The translations under genes and the position numbers were made by a program. DNA of 64,000 bases from Micromonospora sp. BL4 (lineage in GTDB: Bacteria; Actinomycetota; Actinomycetes; Mycobacteriales; Micromonosporaceae): the NCBI RefSeq assembly GCF_003667505.1, contig NZ_RCVJ01000181.1, forward strand, positions 31,989 to 95,988, written 5' to 3'. Below, piece after piece: positions 8,297 through 17,215 of this stretch; the first letter of the stretch is position 1, and every line of letters begins with the position of its first letter. The notes beneath the pieces were generated by a model. It made no database searches, was not told where the DNA came from, and worked only from the letters and a program-made list of their open reading frames with translations.

Positions 8297-8785
8297 GTGA
8301 CCGTCTACACCCCTCGACGCGCCGCCCGCGTGCTGCTCGTCGACGCGGCCGGCCGGGTCCTGCTCTTCCACGGCTTCGACCCGGCGCGCCCCGGGCACCG
8401 CTACTGGTTCACCCCGGGCGGCGGACTCGATCCGGCGGAGTCACCGGCGGCGGGCGCGATCCGGGAGCTGGCCGAGGAGACCGGGTTGCGGCTCGACCCC
8501 GCCGAGCTGGGTGAGCCGGTCTGGTCCGAGACGACCGAGTTCCCGTTCGACGGTGTGTGGTACAGCCAGCAGCAGGTGTTCTTCCTGGTCCGGGTGTCGT
8601 CGTGGGAGGTGGACACCGCCGGCTTCGACGACGTCGAGCAGCGCAGCATCGCCGGTCACCGCTGGTGGCCGCCGGACGAGCTGGCGGCCAGCGATGAGCG
8701 GTACTACCCGGCCGAGCTGCCCGCCCTGTTGAGCAGGCTCCTGCGACCGACCGCCGGCGCCGGCCGGGACGAGGGCTCGTGCTGA
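8297..8785 (+). CDS. NUDIX hydrolase
   Basis: Mg-dependent pyrophosphohydrolase. Starting at the GTG at 8297 (MTVYTPRRAARVLLVDAAGR) gives 162 residues; a GTG at 8261 would add 12 unconserved residues. The Nudix box is complete (GGGLDPAESPAAGAIRELAE then ETGL), with the glutamates of REL-EE. Substrate unknown. The gene ends inside the start of rnhB (7-bp overlap), so the two are cotranscribed; a Nudix gene next to rnhB recurs in actinomycetes. Confidence 0.92.
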   Translation: MTVYTPRRAARVLLVDAAGRVLLFHGFDPARPGHRYWFTPGGGLDPAESPAAGAIRELAEETGLRLDPAELGEPVWSETTEFPFDGVWYSQQQVFFLVRVSSWEVDTAGFDDVEQRSIAGHRWWPPDELAASDERYYPAELPALLSRLLRPTAGAGRDEGSC

Positions 8786-9591
8786 CCCCGCCGCGCACCG
8801 TCGTGCGCCGGGAGGCCGGGCTGTACGCGCTGGAGCGGGCGTTGCAGCGGCGCGGCTTCCGGCTGGTCGCCGGCGCCGACGAGGCCGGTCGGGGCGCGTG
8901 CGCGGGCCCGCTGGTCGCCGCCGCGGCGGTGCTGCCCGAGGGGCGGCGCGGCGAGATCGAGGAGCTGGCCGACTCCAAGCTGCTCACCCCGGCCGCCCGG
9001 GAGCGGGTGTACGCGGAGGTCGTGGACCGCGCGCTGGCGTACGCCGTGGTGGTCATCCCGGCCGAGGAGGTCGACGCCCGAGGGCTCCACGTGTGCAACC
9101 TGGCCGCGATGCGCCGGGCGCTCGCCTCGCTCACCACCCGGCCGGAGTACGTGCTGACCGACGGCTTCGGCGTGGACGGCCTGGGTGTGCCGGGGCTGGC
9201 CGTGTGGAAGGGCGACCGGGTGGCGGCCTGCGTGGCGGCGGCCAGCGTGCTCGCCAAGGTCACCCGGGACCGGATCATGGTGGAGTTGGACGGTGTGTTC
9301 CCGGCGTACGGTTTCGCCGAGCACAAGGGCTACATCACGCCGGAGCATTCCGCGGCGCTGCGGGAGCACGGGCCGTGCCGGGAGCACCGTTTCTCGTACG
9401 TCAACGTCGCCGCGGTCTCCGGCCGCGACGGGCGGCCGCCGCGCGCCCGCCGGCCCGTGCATCCGGGCCCGGACGAGCCGATGGAGCGCTCCTGGGCGTC
9501 AGGGAGTACCGTCGGCGTGGCGTTGGGCGAGCAGCTTCGGCCTCCGGCGCCGGTGGGGGAAGATGTGGTCATGGAAGGCGGAGTGCGATGA
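8779..9591 (+). CDS. rnhB: Ribonuclease HII
   Basis: Endonuclease removing RNA from RNA-DNA hybrids and misincorporated ribonucleotides. 270 residues. The four acidic catalytic residues are visible: Asp34 and Glu35 (GADEAGRGACAGPL), Asp128 (VLTDGFG) and Asp164 (KVTRDRIM). The last 45 residues are a variable basic/proline-rich tail. GTG at 8779 overlaps the Nudix stop; the rnhB stop overlaps the DUF2469 ATG (ATGA). Confidence 0.95.
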   Translation: MLTPPRTVVRREAGLYALERALQRRGFRLVAGADEAGRGACAGPLVAAAAVLPEGRRGEIEELADSKLLTPAARERVYAEVVDRALAYAVVVIPAEEVDARGLHVCNLAAMRRALASLTTRPEYVLTDGFGVDGLGVPGLAVWKGDRVAACVAAASVLAKVTRDRIMVELDGVFPAYGFAEHKGYITPEHSAALREHGPCREHRFSYVNVAAVSGRDGRPPRARRPVHPGPDEPMERSWASGSTVGVALGEQLRPPAPVGEDVVMEGGVR

Positions 9592-9911
9592 GCGCGGAAG
9601 ATCTCGAGAAGTACGAGACCGAGATGGAGCTGCAGCTCTACCGGGAGTACCGCGACATTGTCCGCCAGTTCTCCTACGTGGTGGAGACGGAACGCCGGTT
9701 CTACCTGGCCAACCAGGTCGACCTGCACGTGCGCAACTCCGACGGCGAGGTCTACTTCGAGGTCGAGATGCACGATGCCTGGGTGTGGGACATGTACCGT
9801 CCTGCCCGCTTCGTGAAGAACGTCCGGGTGATGACCTTCAAGGACGTCAACGTCGAGGAGCTGGAGAAGCCCGACATCTCGCTGCCCGCCGACTCCGGCT
9901 TCGGCGGCTGA
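9588..9911 (+). CDS. DUF2469 family protein
   Basis: A 107-residue, strongly conserved actinobacterial protein of unknown function starting SAEDLEKYETEMELQLYREY. Acidic N-terminal helix, then an aromatic-rich region (FSYVVETERRFYLANQVDL and VEMHDAWVWDMYRPARFV). No catalytic motif or membrane segment. Translationally coupled to rnhB through a 4-bp ATGA overlap, an arrangement found widely in actinobacteria and suggesting a shared nucleic-acid role, which is unproven. Confidence 0.93.
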   Translation: MSAEDLEKYETEMELQLYREYRDIVRQFSYVVETERRFYLANQVDLHVRNSDGEVYFEVEMHDAWVWDMYRPARFVKNVRVMTFKDVNVEELEKPDISLPADSGFGG

Positions 9912-9934
9912 CCGCACCCGTTTCCGCCGGGCCG

Positions 9935-9959
9935 CACCACGGGCCCCCCACCCGTGGCG
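9935..9959. terminator. Bidirectional hairpin between convergent genes
   Basis: Stem CCACGGG / CCCGTGG with a 7-nt C-rich loop, extended by GC pairs across one mismatch. It sits between the stops of DUF2469 (plus) and the oxidase gene (minus). No T-run. Confidence 0.45.
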
Positions 9960-9975
9960 CAGCCCACGCCGCCGG

Positions 9976-11151
9976 TCACTCGGCCGGCACCACGACCTCG
10001 ACCCGCTGCACCAGGTTGTTGGCGAAGCCGCCCCGGTTCCACGGCTGCTCGACCGGCTGGGTCCGCCCGGAGGCGTCCGTCGCCCGCGCGCTGAGCACGT
10101 ACCGGCCCGGCGTCGCGGTCCACTCGTGCCGCCACCGTCGCCAGGCGAAGTCGCCCTCCGCGGCGTCCAGCTCGGCCGGCGTCCAGCTCGTCCCGCCGTC
10201 GGTGGTCACCTCCACGGCGACCACCGGCGCGTGCCCCGACCAGGCTCGACCGTCCAGAGTGCATGGTCCCGGGCGGAGCACCCGGCGGCGGGACATGAAG
10301 TCCGGGAAGCCGGGCGGGCGGACCAGCGCGCGCGGCTCGATCCGGGTGACCGGAACGCCCGGGTCGTCAGCGTCGCGGCGCACCCGGTAGGCGACCGCGT
10401 TCTGGTACCCCTCGAACGGCTCGGTCCGCACCTCCACCGAGCGCAGCCACTTCACGTGCGCCATGCCGTACCAGCCCGGCACGATCAGCCGCAGCGGCGC
10501 ACCGTGCTGCGGCAGCAGGGGAGCACCGTTCATCTCGTACGCCAGCAGCACCTCGTCGCGCAGCGCGTCGGCGACCGGCAGCCCGCGCTGGTAGTCCTGC
10601 TCCACCCCGCGCTCGACGCCGTGATCGGCGCCGGTGAAGACCACGTCGACCGCGTCCGGCCCGAGACCCGCCTCGCGCAGCAGCGGCGCCAGCGGGGTGC
10701 CGGTCCACTCGGCGTTGCCGACCGCCTCGACCAACCAGGGCTGGCTGACCGGCCGGGGGTGCAGCAGGGCCCGACCGTTGCCGGCGCACTCCAGGGTGAC
10801 CCGGTGGGTGACCCGGGGCCGCTCACGTAGCTCCGCCAGGCTGACGGTCAACGGCCGGTCCACCGCGCCGCCGACGGTCAGCGCGTGCGTGGCCGGGTCC
10901 AGCTCCGGAATGTCGTAGTGCGTGAGCAGGTAGTGCAGCCCCGCCGGGGTGACGTCGTAGCGCAGCGCCTCCAGCGGTATGCCGTGGTTGCGGGCGGCGA
11001 GCTGCAACTCCTCGGCGCTGAACGCCTCGTCCGGCTCGGCGATCCGCGACGGGCCGCTCACCTCGGCCACCGTCGGCGCGCCGACGGCCCCGTGGTGCGG
11101 AGTCGGGTCGTCCTGCGAAGACCCCGGCGTCCGGTCATCGACAGTGGTCAT
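9976..11151 (-). CDS. Sulfite oxidase-like molybdopterin oxidoreductase
   Basis: Molybdenum-cofactor enzyme of the sulfite oxidase superfamily, 391 residues. The Mo-ligand cysteine is Cys122 (VTLECAGNGR); the cofactor domain continues through WTGTPLAPLLREAG, DVVFTGADHG and RLIVPGWYGMAHVKWL. The C-terminal third is the Mo-co dimerisation beta-sandwich (APVVAVEVTTDGGTSW). ATG at 11151 is chosen because GGGGAGG sits six bases upstream; the frame is open 36 codons further without conservation. No Tat or Sec signal, so probably cytoplasmic, and no heme domain. Electron acceptor and substrate unknown. Confidence 0.92.
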   Translation of the reverse strand: MTTVDDRTPGSSQDDPTPHHGAVGAPTVAEVSGPSRIAEPDEAFSAEELQLAARNHGIPLEALRYDVTPAGLHYLLTHYDIPELDPATHALTVGGAVDRPLTVSLAELRERPRVTHRVTLECAGNGRALLHPRPVSQPWLVEAVGNAEWTGTPLAPLLREAGLGPDAVDVVFTGADHGVERGVEQDYQRGLPVADALRDEVLLAYEMNGAPLLPQHGAPLRLIVPGWYGMAHVKWLRSVEVRTEPFEGYQNAVAYRVRRDADDPGVPVTRIEPRALVRPPGFPDFMSRRRVLRPGPCTLDGRAWSGHAPVVAVEVTTDGGTSWTPAELDAAEGDFAWRRWRHEWTATPGRYVLSARATDASGRTQPVEQPWNRGGFANNLVQRVEVVVPAE

Positions 11152-11403
11152 GGGTGCCTCCCCGGTTCGGACGGCGGCGCTGCGCTCGCACGCGGACCAG
11201 CCTAGGCCCTCCGCGACGGCCCAGGTCCGGCCCGGTGCGCGCGACCCCTCCGACCCCATGCGGGGTGGCAGGGACAGCGTTCAGCCGGCCACGACATAAC
11301 AGATCACCGGGCGCTCCGGGTGGGCGTCCACAGCACCCCCACCTGTCCACAGCTCGGCCGCTCGGGGTGGCCGGCGGTCCAGGCCCGGTCGCAGGCTGCC
11401 GTC

Positions 11404-12084
11404 ATGCGACCGCCACCCGACCCGCCTACGGTTCCGATCCGCCGCACCGTGCTGCTCTGCGCCGCGTTGCCCCTCGCGCTGGCCGTCCAGCTCTGCGGCC
11501 CGGCGGTGCTGGTCGCGGCGCCGCCCGTCCGCGCGCCGACGCCGGTCGTGCCGGTCGCGGTCGTGGCGCCCGCCGCATCGGACGTCGGTGCCGGGCGGTT
11601 CCGCTGGCCGGTCGACGGGCCGCCCCGCCCGGTGCGCCGATTCGATCCGCCACCCCGGCCGTGGCTGGCCGGGCACCGGGGAGTGGACCTGGCCGCGCCG
11701 GCCGGGGCGGTGGTCCGCAGCGCCGGGCCGGGCACGGTGCTCTTCGCGGGCCTGGTCGCCGGTCGGCCGGTGGTCACCGTCGGGCACTCCGGCGGGCTGC
11801 GGACCACCCACGAGCCGGTGCGACCGGCGGTACGCCCCGGCCAGCAGGTCGCCGCCGGTACGCCGCTGGGCGAGCTGCTGGCTGGTCATCCGGGTTGCCC
11901 GGCCCTGGCCTGCCTGCACTGGGGCCTGCGCCGGGACGTCGAGTACCTCGACCCGCTGGCCCTGCTCGGCCTCGGCCCGGTACGCCTGCTCCCGGTCGGT
12001 CGGGTCAGCGCTGGGCGAGCAGCGCCGGCAGTCGTACGGCCAGCCGTTCGTACTCGTCGGCGGCGTTGTAGACCTGACCGGTGA
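11404..12084 (+). CDS. M23 family metallopeptidase, secreted
   Basis: Peptidoglycan-hydrolase-like protein, 226 residues from the ATG at 11404. Hydrophobic signal segment (TVLLCAALPLALAVQLCGPA) then the LytM fold: zinc ligands in HRGVDLAAPAG and in LACLHWGLRRD, with GTVLFAGLVAGRPVVTV between. The usual HLS/HYS catalytic tripeptide reads RTTHEP, so activity is less certain. In Streptomyces an M23 gene sits just upstream of rpsB; here about 7 kb separates them. Its last 80 bp overlap the 3' end of the convergent aminotransferase gene, so both C-termini are coded from the same DNA. Confidence 0.88.
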   Translation: MRPPPDPPTVPIRRTVLLCAALPLALAVQLCGPAVLVAAPPVRAPTPVVPVAVVAPAASDVGAGRFRWPVDGPPRPVRRFDPPPRPWLAGHRGVDLAAPAGAVVRSAGPGTVLFAGLVAGRPVVTVGHSGGLRTTHEPVRPAVRPGQQVAAGTPLGELLAGHPGCPALACLHWGLRRDVEYLDPLALLGLGPVRLLPVGRVSAGRAAPAVVRPAVRTRRRRCRPDR

Positions 12085-13186
12085 GCCGTAGCCACCCTCG
12101 ACCGTTCCAGGTCATCACCGCCACCTCGGCGGCGAGCCGCTCGCCGATGCGCGTCTGCAGCGCCCGCGCCGCGTCGATGGTGGTGGCCATGCCGGCCGGC
12201 AGCGGGACGATGCGCAGAGCCACCGCGCGCCCGCCGGGGTCGGGCAGCTGGGCGGGCGGTACACCCAGCGCGTCCCCCACCACCCGCTGGCCGTACGCGG
12301 CGAGCGTGGCGTTGTGCTCCCGGACCCGGTCGACGCCCAGGCTGCGAAGCGTGAACAGGCCCGCGGGGGCGGCCAACCACGAGGTGTAGTCCAGGGTGGC
12401 CTGCCATTCGACCCGGGCCGGGAAGCCGGCCTCCTGCTCCCACGAGACCACCAGCGGCTCGATCCGATCCCGCCACGCCGCGGTCACCGCGAGCAGGGCG
12501 GTGCCCCGCGGGGCGTACCCCCACTTGTGCAGGTTGCCCACCCAGAAGTCGGCGCCGATGCTGATGACCGGGGTCGGCAGCATCCCCGGGGCGTGCGCGG
12601 CATCCACCAGGACCGGGACGCCGTGTTCGTGGGCCACCCCGACGATGGCGGCGGCCGGGAAGAGCCGGGCGGTGGCCGAGGTGAGTTGATCGACGACGAG
12701 GAGCCGGGTCCGCCCCGGGCGCAGCCCGGCGCGCACGGTCTGCACGATCTGCTCGTCGGTGGCGCCCAGCGGGATCGGCAGCACTCGGCTGACCGCCCCG
12801 GTCCGGCGGCACTCGCGCTGGATGGCCAGGCTTACCGCCCCGTACCCGTGGTCGGTGCTGAGCACCTCGTCGCCGGGCTGCAACCCCAGCGACTGGAGCA
12901 CCACGGCGACGCCGGTGGTGGTGTTGCCGACCAGGGCGCTGCCGTCCGGGTCGGCGCCCAGGAAGGTGGCCAGGTGCCGGCGGGTGTGCGCGATCCGGTC
13001 AACCAGGCCCTGGGTGAAGAAGCGCAGGGGGTTGGCCTCCATCTCGTCGCGCAGCCGCTGTTGGGCACGCTGCACGCCGATCGGCACCGCGCCGAACGAG
13101 CCGTGGTTGAGGTGGCTGACCGCCGGGTCGAGGGAGAAGAGCAGGCGGGCGCCCGGGATCGGCTCAGGGGGCTGCGGGACGCTCAC
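12005..13186 (-). CDS. Class V aminotransferase / isopenicillin-N-epimerase-like
   Basis: PLP-dependent fold type I enzyme, 393 residues, GTG start. The Schiff-base lysine is Lys221 (FWVGNLHKWGYAPRG) and Asp195 (VLVDAAHAPG) should pair with the pyridine nitrogen. The opening LNHGSFGAVP is typical of the isopenicillin N epimerase/cysteine-desulfurase-like branch. No beta-lactam genes are nearby, so the name reflects family only; epimerase, lyase or aminotransferase activity is possible. Lies 66 bp downstream of xerC on the same strand. Confidence 0.92.
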   Translation of the reverse strand: MSVPQPPEPIPGARLLFSLDPAVSHLNHGSFGAVPIGVQRAQQRLRDEMEANPLRFFTQGLVDRIAHTRRHLATFLGADPDGSALVGNTTTGVAVVLQSLGLQPGDEVLSTDHGYGAVSLAIQRECRRTGAVSRVLPIPLGATDEQIVQTVRAGLRPGRTRLLVVDQLTSATARLFPAAAIVGVAHEHGVPVLVDAAHAPGMLPTPVISIGADFWVGNLHKWGYAPRGTALLAVTAAWRDRIEPLVVSWEQEAGFPARVEWQATLDYTSWLAAPAGLFTLRSLGVDRVREHNATLAAYGQRVVGDALGVPPAQLPDPGGRAVALRIVPLPAGMATTIDAARALQTRIGERLAAEVAVMTWNGRGWLRLTGQVYNAADEYERLAVRLPALLAQR

Positions 13187-13252
13187 CCGGTGATCGTAAC
13201 CGCCGGTCGATCATCCCCGAGTGGCGTCCGATGCGGGGTCGGCCTGCGGGGG

Positions 13253-14227
13253 TCAGGCGCGCGGGTGGGCCTGGCGGTAGGCGGCGCGCAGCCGCTCCAC
13301 CGAGACGTGCGTGTAGATCTGCGTGCTGGCCAGCGACGAGTGGCCGAGCAGTTCCTGCACGGCGCGCAGGTCCGCACCGCCCTCCAGCAGGTGGGTGGCA
13401 GCGGAGTGACGTAGCCCGTGCGGGCTGGTCCGGGGCAGGCCGGTGGCCTCGGCGTACCCGCCGATGATCTGACGTGCGGTGGTCGGGTTGAGTCGGCCGC
13501 CCCGGGCGCCGAGCAGCAGCGCGTCGCCGGAGCGGGCGCCGACCAGCGCCGGGCGGCCACGGCGCAGCCAGTCGTCCAACGCTCGCTGCGCGGGCACCCC
13601 GTACGGCACCGAACGTTCCCGACCGCCCTTGCCGAACACCCGGATCACCCGGCGGCCGTGGTCGACGTCTCCGACGTCCAACCCGCAGGCCTCGCTGATC
13701 CGCACGCCGGTGGCGTACAGCAGTTCCAGCAGCACCCGGTCGCGCAGTGGCACCGCCTCGGCCGTTGTCGACTCGGTCGGTGTGGAGGTGGGTGGCAGCC
13801 GGGTCGGCGCGTCCACCAGGGCGGCGGCCTGGTCGGCGCGCAGGACGGTGGGCAGTTCCCGGTGCGCGCGAGGGCTGGCCAGCGCGGCGCCCACGTCGGC
13901 GGCGAGCAGCCCGGCGCGGTGCGCCCAGGCGCTGAACGCGCGCGCCGACGCGGCCCGCCGGGCCAGCGACGTGCGGGCCGCGCCGGTCGTCCGCTGCCGG
14001 GCCAGCCAGCTGCGCAGCACCGACAGGTCAAGCTCGGCCAGGTCGACACAGCCCATCCGGACGGCATGGTCGAGCAGCGAGACCAGATCGGTGACGTACG
14101 CGCGGACGGTGTGCGCCGACCGGTTGCGGACCCGGGACAGGTGCTCGGCGAAGTCGTCCACCGCGTCGCGCAGCGCCGGCGGCAGCTCCTGGTGGGTGGC
14201 CCGGGTGCCCCGGGCAGGCCGGCTCAT
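13253..14227 (-). CDS. xerC: Tyrosine recombinase XerC
   Basis: Site-specific recombinase resolving chromosome dimers at dif, normally with XerD. 324 residues from the ATG at 14227; the frame stays open 194 codons upstream, but that part overlaps dprA and is not conserved. N-terminal SAM-like DNA-binding domain at 20-115, catalytic domain 125-320. All active-site residues are visible: Arg176 (GVRISEACGL), Lys200 (GKGGRER), His270 and Arg273 (HGLRHSAATHL), His296 (LGHSSLAST) and nucleophile Tyr305 (IYTHV). A Pro/Thr-rich insert at about 148-158 links the domains. Last gene of yraN-comM-dprA-xerC. Confidence 0.95.
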   Translation of the reverse strand: MSRPARGTRATHQELPPALRDAVDDFAEHLSRVRNRSAHTVRAYVTDLVSLLDHAVRMGCVDLAELDLSVLRSWLARQRTTGAARTSLARRAASARAFSAWAHRAGLLAADVGAALASPRAHRELPTVLRADQAAALVDAPTRLPPTSTPTESTTAEAVPLRDRVLLELLYATGVRISEACGLDVGDVDHGRRVIRVFGKGGRERSVPYGVPAQRALDDWLRRGRPALVGARSGDALLLGARGGRLNPTTARQIIGGYAEATGLPRTSPHGLRHSAATHLLEGGADLRAVQELLGHSSLASTQIYTHVSVERLRAAYRQAHPRA

Positions 14228-14384
14228 CGCCGCCCGGTCGGCGGCGCCGTGGTGGCGGCCGGGCGATGGGCCCGCGCACCCCCGCTGACAGCTGGCACGC
14301 CACCAGCCTACGGCCGCGCGTCGCGCACCGCCGGCCGCTACGGGGTCGGTGTGGTCGGCGCTGTTGTGGCCGGCGCTGGCCCCG

Positions 14385-15668
14385 TCAGTGCTGGCCGGTC
14401 GGCGCTGGTCCGGTCGGTGCTCGGCGATCTCCCGGACCGCCTTGCGCGCCCGGGCCTGGCCCGGTCGGGATCGGGCTGGCGGACGTCGTCCGCTTCCGCC
14501 GGACGGGCGGGGCGAGGGCGTAACCGTCGTCGCGGCGGACCACCAGGGACAGCTCCTCCAGAAGGGACAGTTTGCGCAGTGCGGTGCGTACGTCGACGCG
14601 GGCCCGGGCGGCCAGCCCGTCCACGCCCAGCGCGCCCCGGCGAGGTAGTGCCTCCAACAGCGACCGCGCGTCGTCGTCGAGCGTGTCGGCCGGTCGCTGC
14701 GGGCCCCGGGCCAGCGGCGCCAGGTCGGCACCGATCCGGCCCACCTCCTCGAGCACGTGCGCCACCCCGGTGACGAGGCGAGCCTTCGGGAACTCGCGGA
14801 GCAGCTCATGCGCGCCGACGGACATCGCCGAGGTCACCGGCCCGGGAACCACCATGGCCGCCCGGTCGGTGTGGATGGCCCGCCGGGCGGTCTGCGTCGC
14901 GCCGCTCCGTGCGGACGCCTCCACCACGACGGTGCCGAGGGTGCCTCCGGCGATGACCCGGTTGCGAATCAGGAACCGGGGTCGTAGCGGCTCGGCCCCG
15001 GGCGGCCACTCGCTGACCAGCAGGCCGGTGTCGGCGATCCGATCGAAGAGCGCCGCGTTACCCATCGGATACGGCCGATCCAGCCCGCAGGCCAGCACCG
15101 CGACGGTCAGGCCGCCGGCGTTGAGGGCGCCCCGGTGGGCGGCCGCGTCGATCCCGAACGCGCCACCGGACACGACCGTCCAGTCCCGTTCGGCCAGCCC
15201 GTACCCCAGTTCGGTGGCCACGTGCAGGCCGTAGCCGGTCGCCGCCCGTGCCCCGACCACGGCCACCGATCGTTCCAGCGCCTCGCCCAGCGGCCAGCTT
15301 CCCCGGACCCAGAAACAGAGCGGCGGCGCGGTCTCGACGTCCACCCGCCGGCTGACGTCCGGCAGTTGGAGCTTGGCCAGGCCGGCTACCCGGCCCGGCC
15401 ACTCGTCGTCGTCGGGCGTGACCAGCCGGGCACCGAGACGGTCTGCCCGACCCAGTGCCTCGGCCGCCACCGCGCGGGCGTCGGCGGCGGCCGATCGGGC
15501 GGCGACCGTGGTGTGCAGCCAGCCGTCCGGGCTACCGCCGTCGAGCAGCAGATCCAGCGCCGCCACCGGGCCCAGCCGCTGCACCAGCCGGTGCACCGCG
15601 CGGGTGCCCGGCTCGGCCAGCCAGGTCAGCGCCACCCGGGCCAGCCGCCGTTCGTCTTCAGCGCTCAC
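14385..15668 (-). CDS. dprA: DNA-processing protein DprA
   Basis: Single-strand-DNA-binding protein that loads RecA during natural transformation; its role in actinomycetes is unclear. 427 residues from the GTG at 15668, overlapping the comM stop by 4 bp (GTGA). Rossmann-like core: SVAVVGARAATGYG, VVSGGAFGIDAAAHRGAL, FLIRNRVIAG and ASARSGATQTARRA, followed by a C-terminal winged helix (LGVDGLAARARVDVRTALRK). The last 35 residues are a Pro/Gly-rich tail. The proline substitution in PMGNAALFDRI, where many DprA proteins have YPxxN, is minor. Confidence 0.96.
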   Translation of the reverse strand: MSAEDERRLARVALTWLAEPGTRAVHRLVQRLGPVAALDLLLDGGSPDGWLHTTVAARSAAADARAVAAEALGRADRLGARLVTPDDDEWPGRVAGLAKLQLPDVSRRVDVETAPPLCFWVRGSWPLGEALERSVAVVGARAATGYGLHVATELGYGLAERDWTVVSGGAFGIDAAAHRGALNAGGLTVAVLACGLDRPYPMGNAALFDRIADTGLLVSEWPPGAEPLRPRFLIRNRVIAGGTLGTVVVEASARSGATQTARRAIHTDRAAMVVPGPVTSAMSVGAHELLREFPKARLVTGVAHVLEEVGRIGADLAPLARGPQRPADTLDDDARSLLEALPRRGALGVDGLAARARVDVRTALRKLSLLEELSLVVRRDDGYALAPPVRRKRTTSASPIPTGPGPGAQGGPGDRRAPTGPAPTGQH

Positions 15669-17185
15669 GTCGCCTCTCCCGTGCGTAGTTGGATCGCCTC
15701 CCGGACGTCCTCCCGGTCGGGCCGGTCCCGTCCGTCCAGGTCTGCGATCGTCCATGCCATCCGGATCACCCGGTCGAAGCCGCGTGCCGACAGCGAGCCG
15801 GAGTCGAGCCGTCCGCGCAGCTCGGCGGTGTCCCGGGCGGGCAGCCGCCACGGCGGTCGGCGCAGGTGCGGGCCGCCCACCTCCGCGTTGAGCCGCCGGC
15901 CGAGGGCGGCCCAGCGGCTGGCCGCCGCCTGCCGGGCAGCCACCACCCGTTTGGCGACCGTGGCCGAGGACTCCGCATCGCTTCCCGCAGCCATCAGCTC
16001 CGCCGCCCGCACCGGCATCAGCCGCACCTGCACGTCGATCCGGTCGAGCAGCGGCCCGGACAGCCGGCCCAGGTAACGGCGGCGGACGAGTGGGGTGCAC
16101 TCGCAGTACGCGTCCCCGCCGGGCTTCGCGCACGGACAAGGGTTGGCGGCCAGCACCAGTTGGGTCCGGGCCGGATATTCGGTGCCGCCCCCGCTGCGGG
16201 CCAGCTTGACGCGGCCGTGCTCCAGCGGCTGGCGCAGCGCCTCCAGGGCGCCCTTGCTGAACTCCGGCGCCTCGTCGAGGAAGAGCACGCCGCGGTGGGC
16301 CAGCGACACCGCGCCGGGCCGGGCCAGTCCCGAACCGCCACCGACCAGCGACGGCACGGTGGCCGTGTGGTGTGGCGCCTGGAGCGGCGGGCGGCGCAGC
16401 AACCGGCCGCCCGGTGGCAGCAGTCCGGCGATCGAGTGCAGCGCGGTGACCTCCAGCGCCGCGTCGTCGTCCAGCTCGGGCAGGATCGACGGCAGCCGCT
16501 CAGCCAGCATCGTCTTGCCGGCGCCCGGCGGGCCGAGCAGCGCCACGTGGTGCCCGCCGGCGGCGGCGACCTCCAACGCGCGTCGCCCCATCTGCTGCCC
16601 GGCGACCTCGGCCAGGTCCGGGCCACCGGTGACGGGTTCCGGGGTCTCGGCCGATGGTTCGATCAGCGGGCTGCCCTCCCGGACGAAGGTGACCAGCCGG
16701 TGCAGCGTGTCGACCGCCCGCACCCGTATCCCGGGGATGACGGCGGCCTCGGCGGCGTTGCCGGCCGGGACGATCACGCGCCCGACGCCGGCCTGGGCGG
16801 CGGCGGCGACCATCGGCAGCACCCCGCGCACCGGCCGGACGGTCCCGTCCAGCCCCAGCTCGCCGAGGACCACCACCCCCTCCAGGGGTAGCAGTGGCAG
16901 CTCACCCGAGCCGCCCAGCAGTGCGGCGGCGATGGCCAGATCGAACGCGGAGCCGAATTTCGGCAACGTCGCCGGCAGCAGGTTCAGGGTGATGCGCCGG
17001 TTGGGCCAGCGCTGGCCGGAGTTGACCACGGCCGCCCGGACCCGGTCGCGGGCCTCGTGCAGGGCGGTGTCCGGCAGCCCGGAGATCACCACCGCCGGCA
17101 GGCCGGCGGCGAGATCGGCCTCCACCTCGACCAGGTGGCCGGTGACGCCGACCAGCCCCACGGAGAGCACCTTCGCGTAACTCAT
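15665..17185 (-). CDS. comM: YifB/ComM-type Mg-chelatase-like AAA+ ATPase
   Basis: 506 residues. ComM is a hexameric branch-migration helicase in transforming bacteria; other YifB proteins are uncharacterised. N-terminal ChlI-like domain (VVISGLPDTALHEARDRVRA), then the AAA+ core with Walker A (LLGPPGAGKTMLAERLP), Walker B (GVLFLDEAPEFSKGALEALR), sensor region (LVLAANPCPC) with a cysteine cluster (CPCAKPGGDAYCECTPLVRR) and the C-terminal Mg-chelatase helical domain. ATG at 17185. Starts 30 bp after yraN and overlaps dprA by 4 bp. Confidence 0.95.
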   Translation of the reverse strand: MSYAKVLSVGLVGVTGHLVEVEADLAAGLPAVVISGLPDTALHEARDRVRAAVVNSGQRWPNRRITLNLLPATLPKFGSAFDLAIAAALLGGSGELPLLPLEGVVVLGELGLDGTVRPVRGVLPMVAAAAQAGVGRVIVPAGNAAEAAVIPGIRVRAVDTLHRLVTFVREGSPLIEPSAETPEPVTGGPDLAEVAGQQMGRRALEVAAAGGHHVALLGPPGAGKTMLAERLPSILPELDDDAALEVTALHSIAGLLPPGGRLLRRPPLQAPHHTATVPSLVGGGSGLARPGAVSLAHRGVLFLDEAPEFSKGALEALRQPLEHGRVKLARSGGGTEYPARTQLVLAANPCPCAKPGGDAYCECTPLVRRRYLGRLSGPLLDRIDVQVRLMPVRAAELMAAGSDAESSATVAKRVVAARQAAASRWAALGRRLNAEVGGPHLRRPPWRLPARDTAELRGRLDSGSLSARGFDRVIRMAWTIADLDGRDRPDREDVREAIQLRTGEAT

Positions 17186-17215
17186 GGCGCTCCCCGACCT
17201 TCCGGAGCGCGCATC

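Noticed and set aside
12005..13186. Beta-lactam biosynthesis gene (isopenicillin N epimerase)
   Set aside because: Only family-level resemblance; no ACV synthetase, IPNS or expandase genes nearby.
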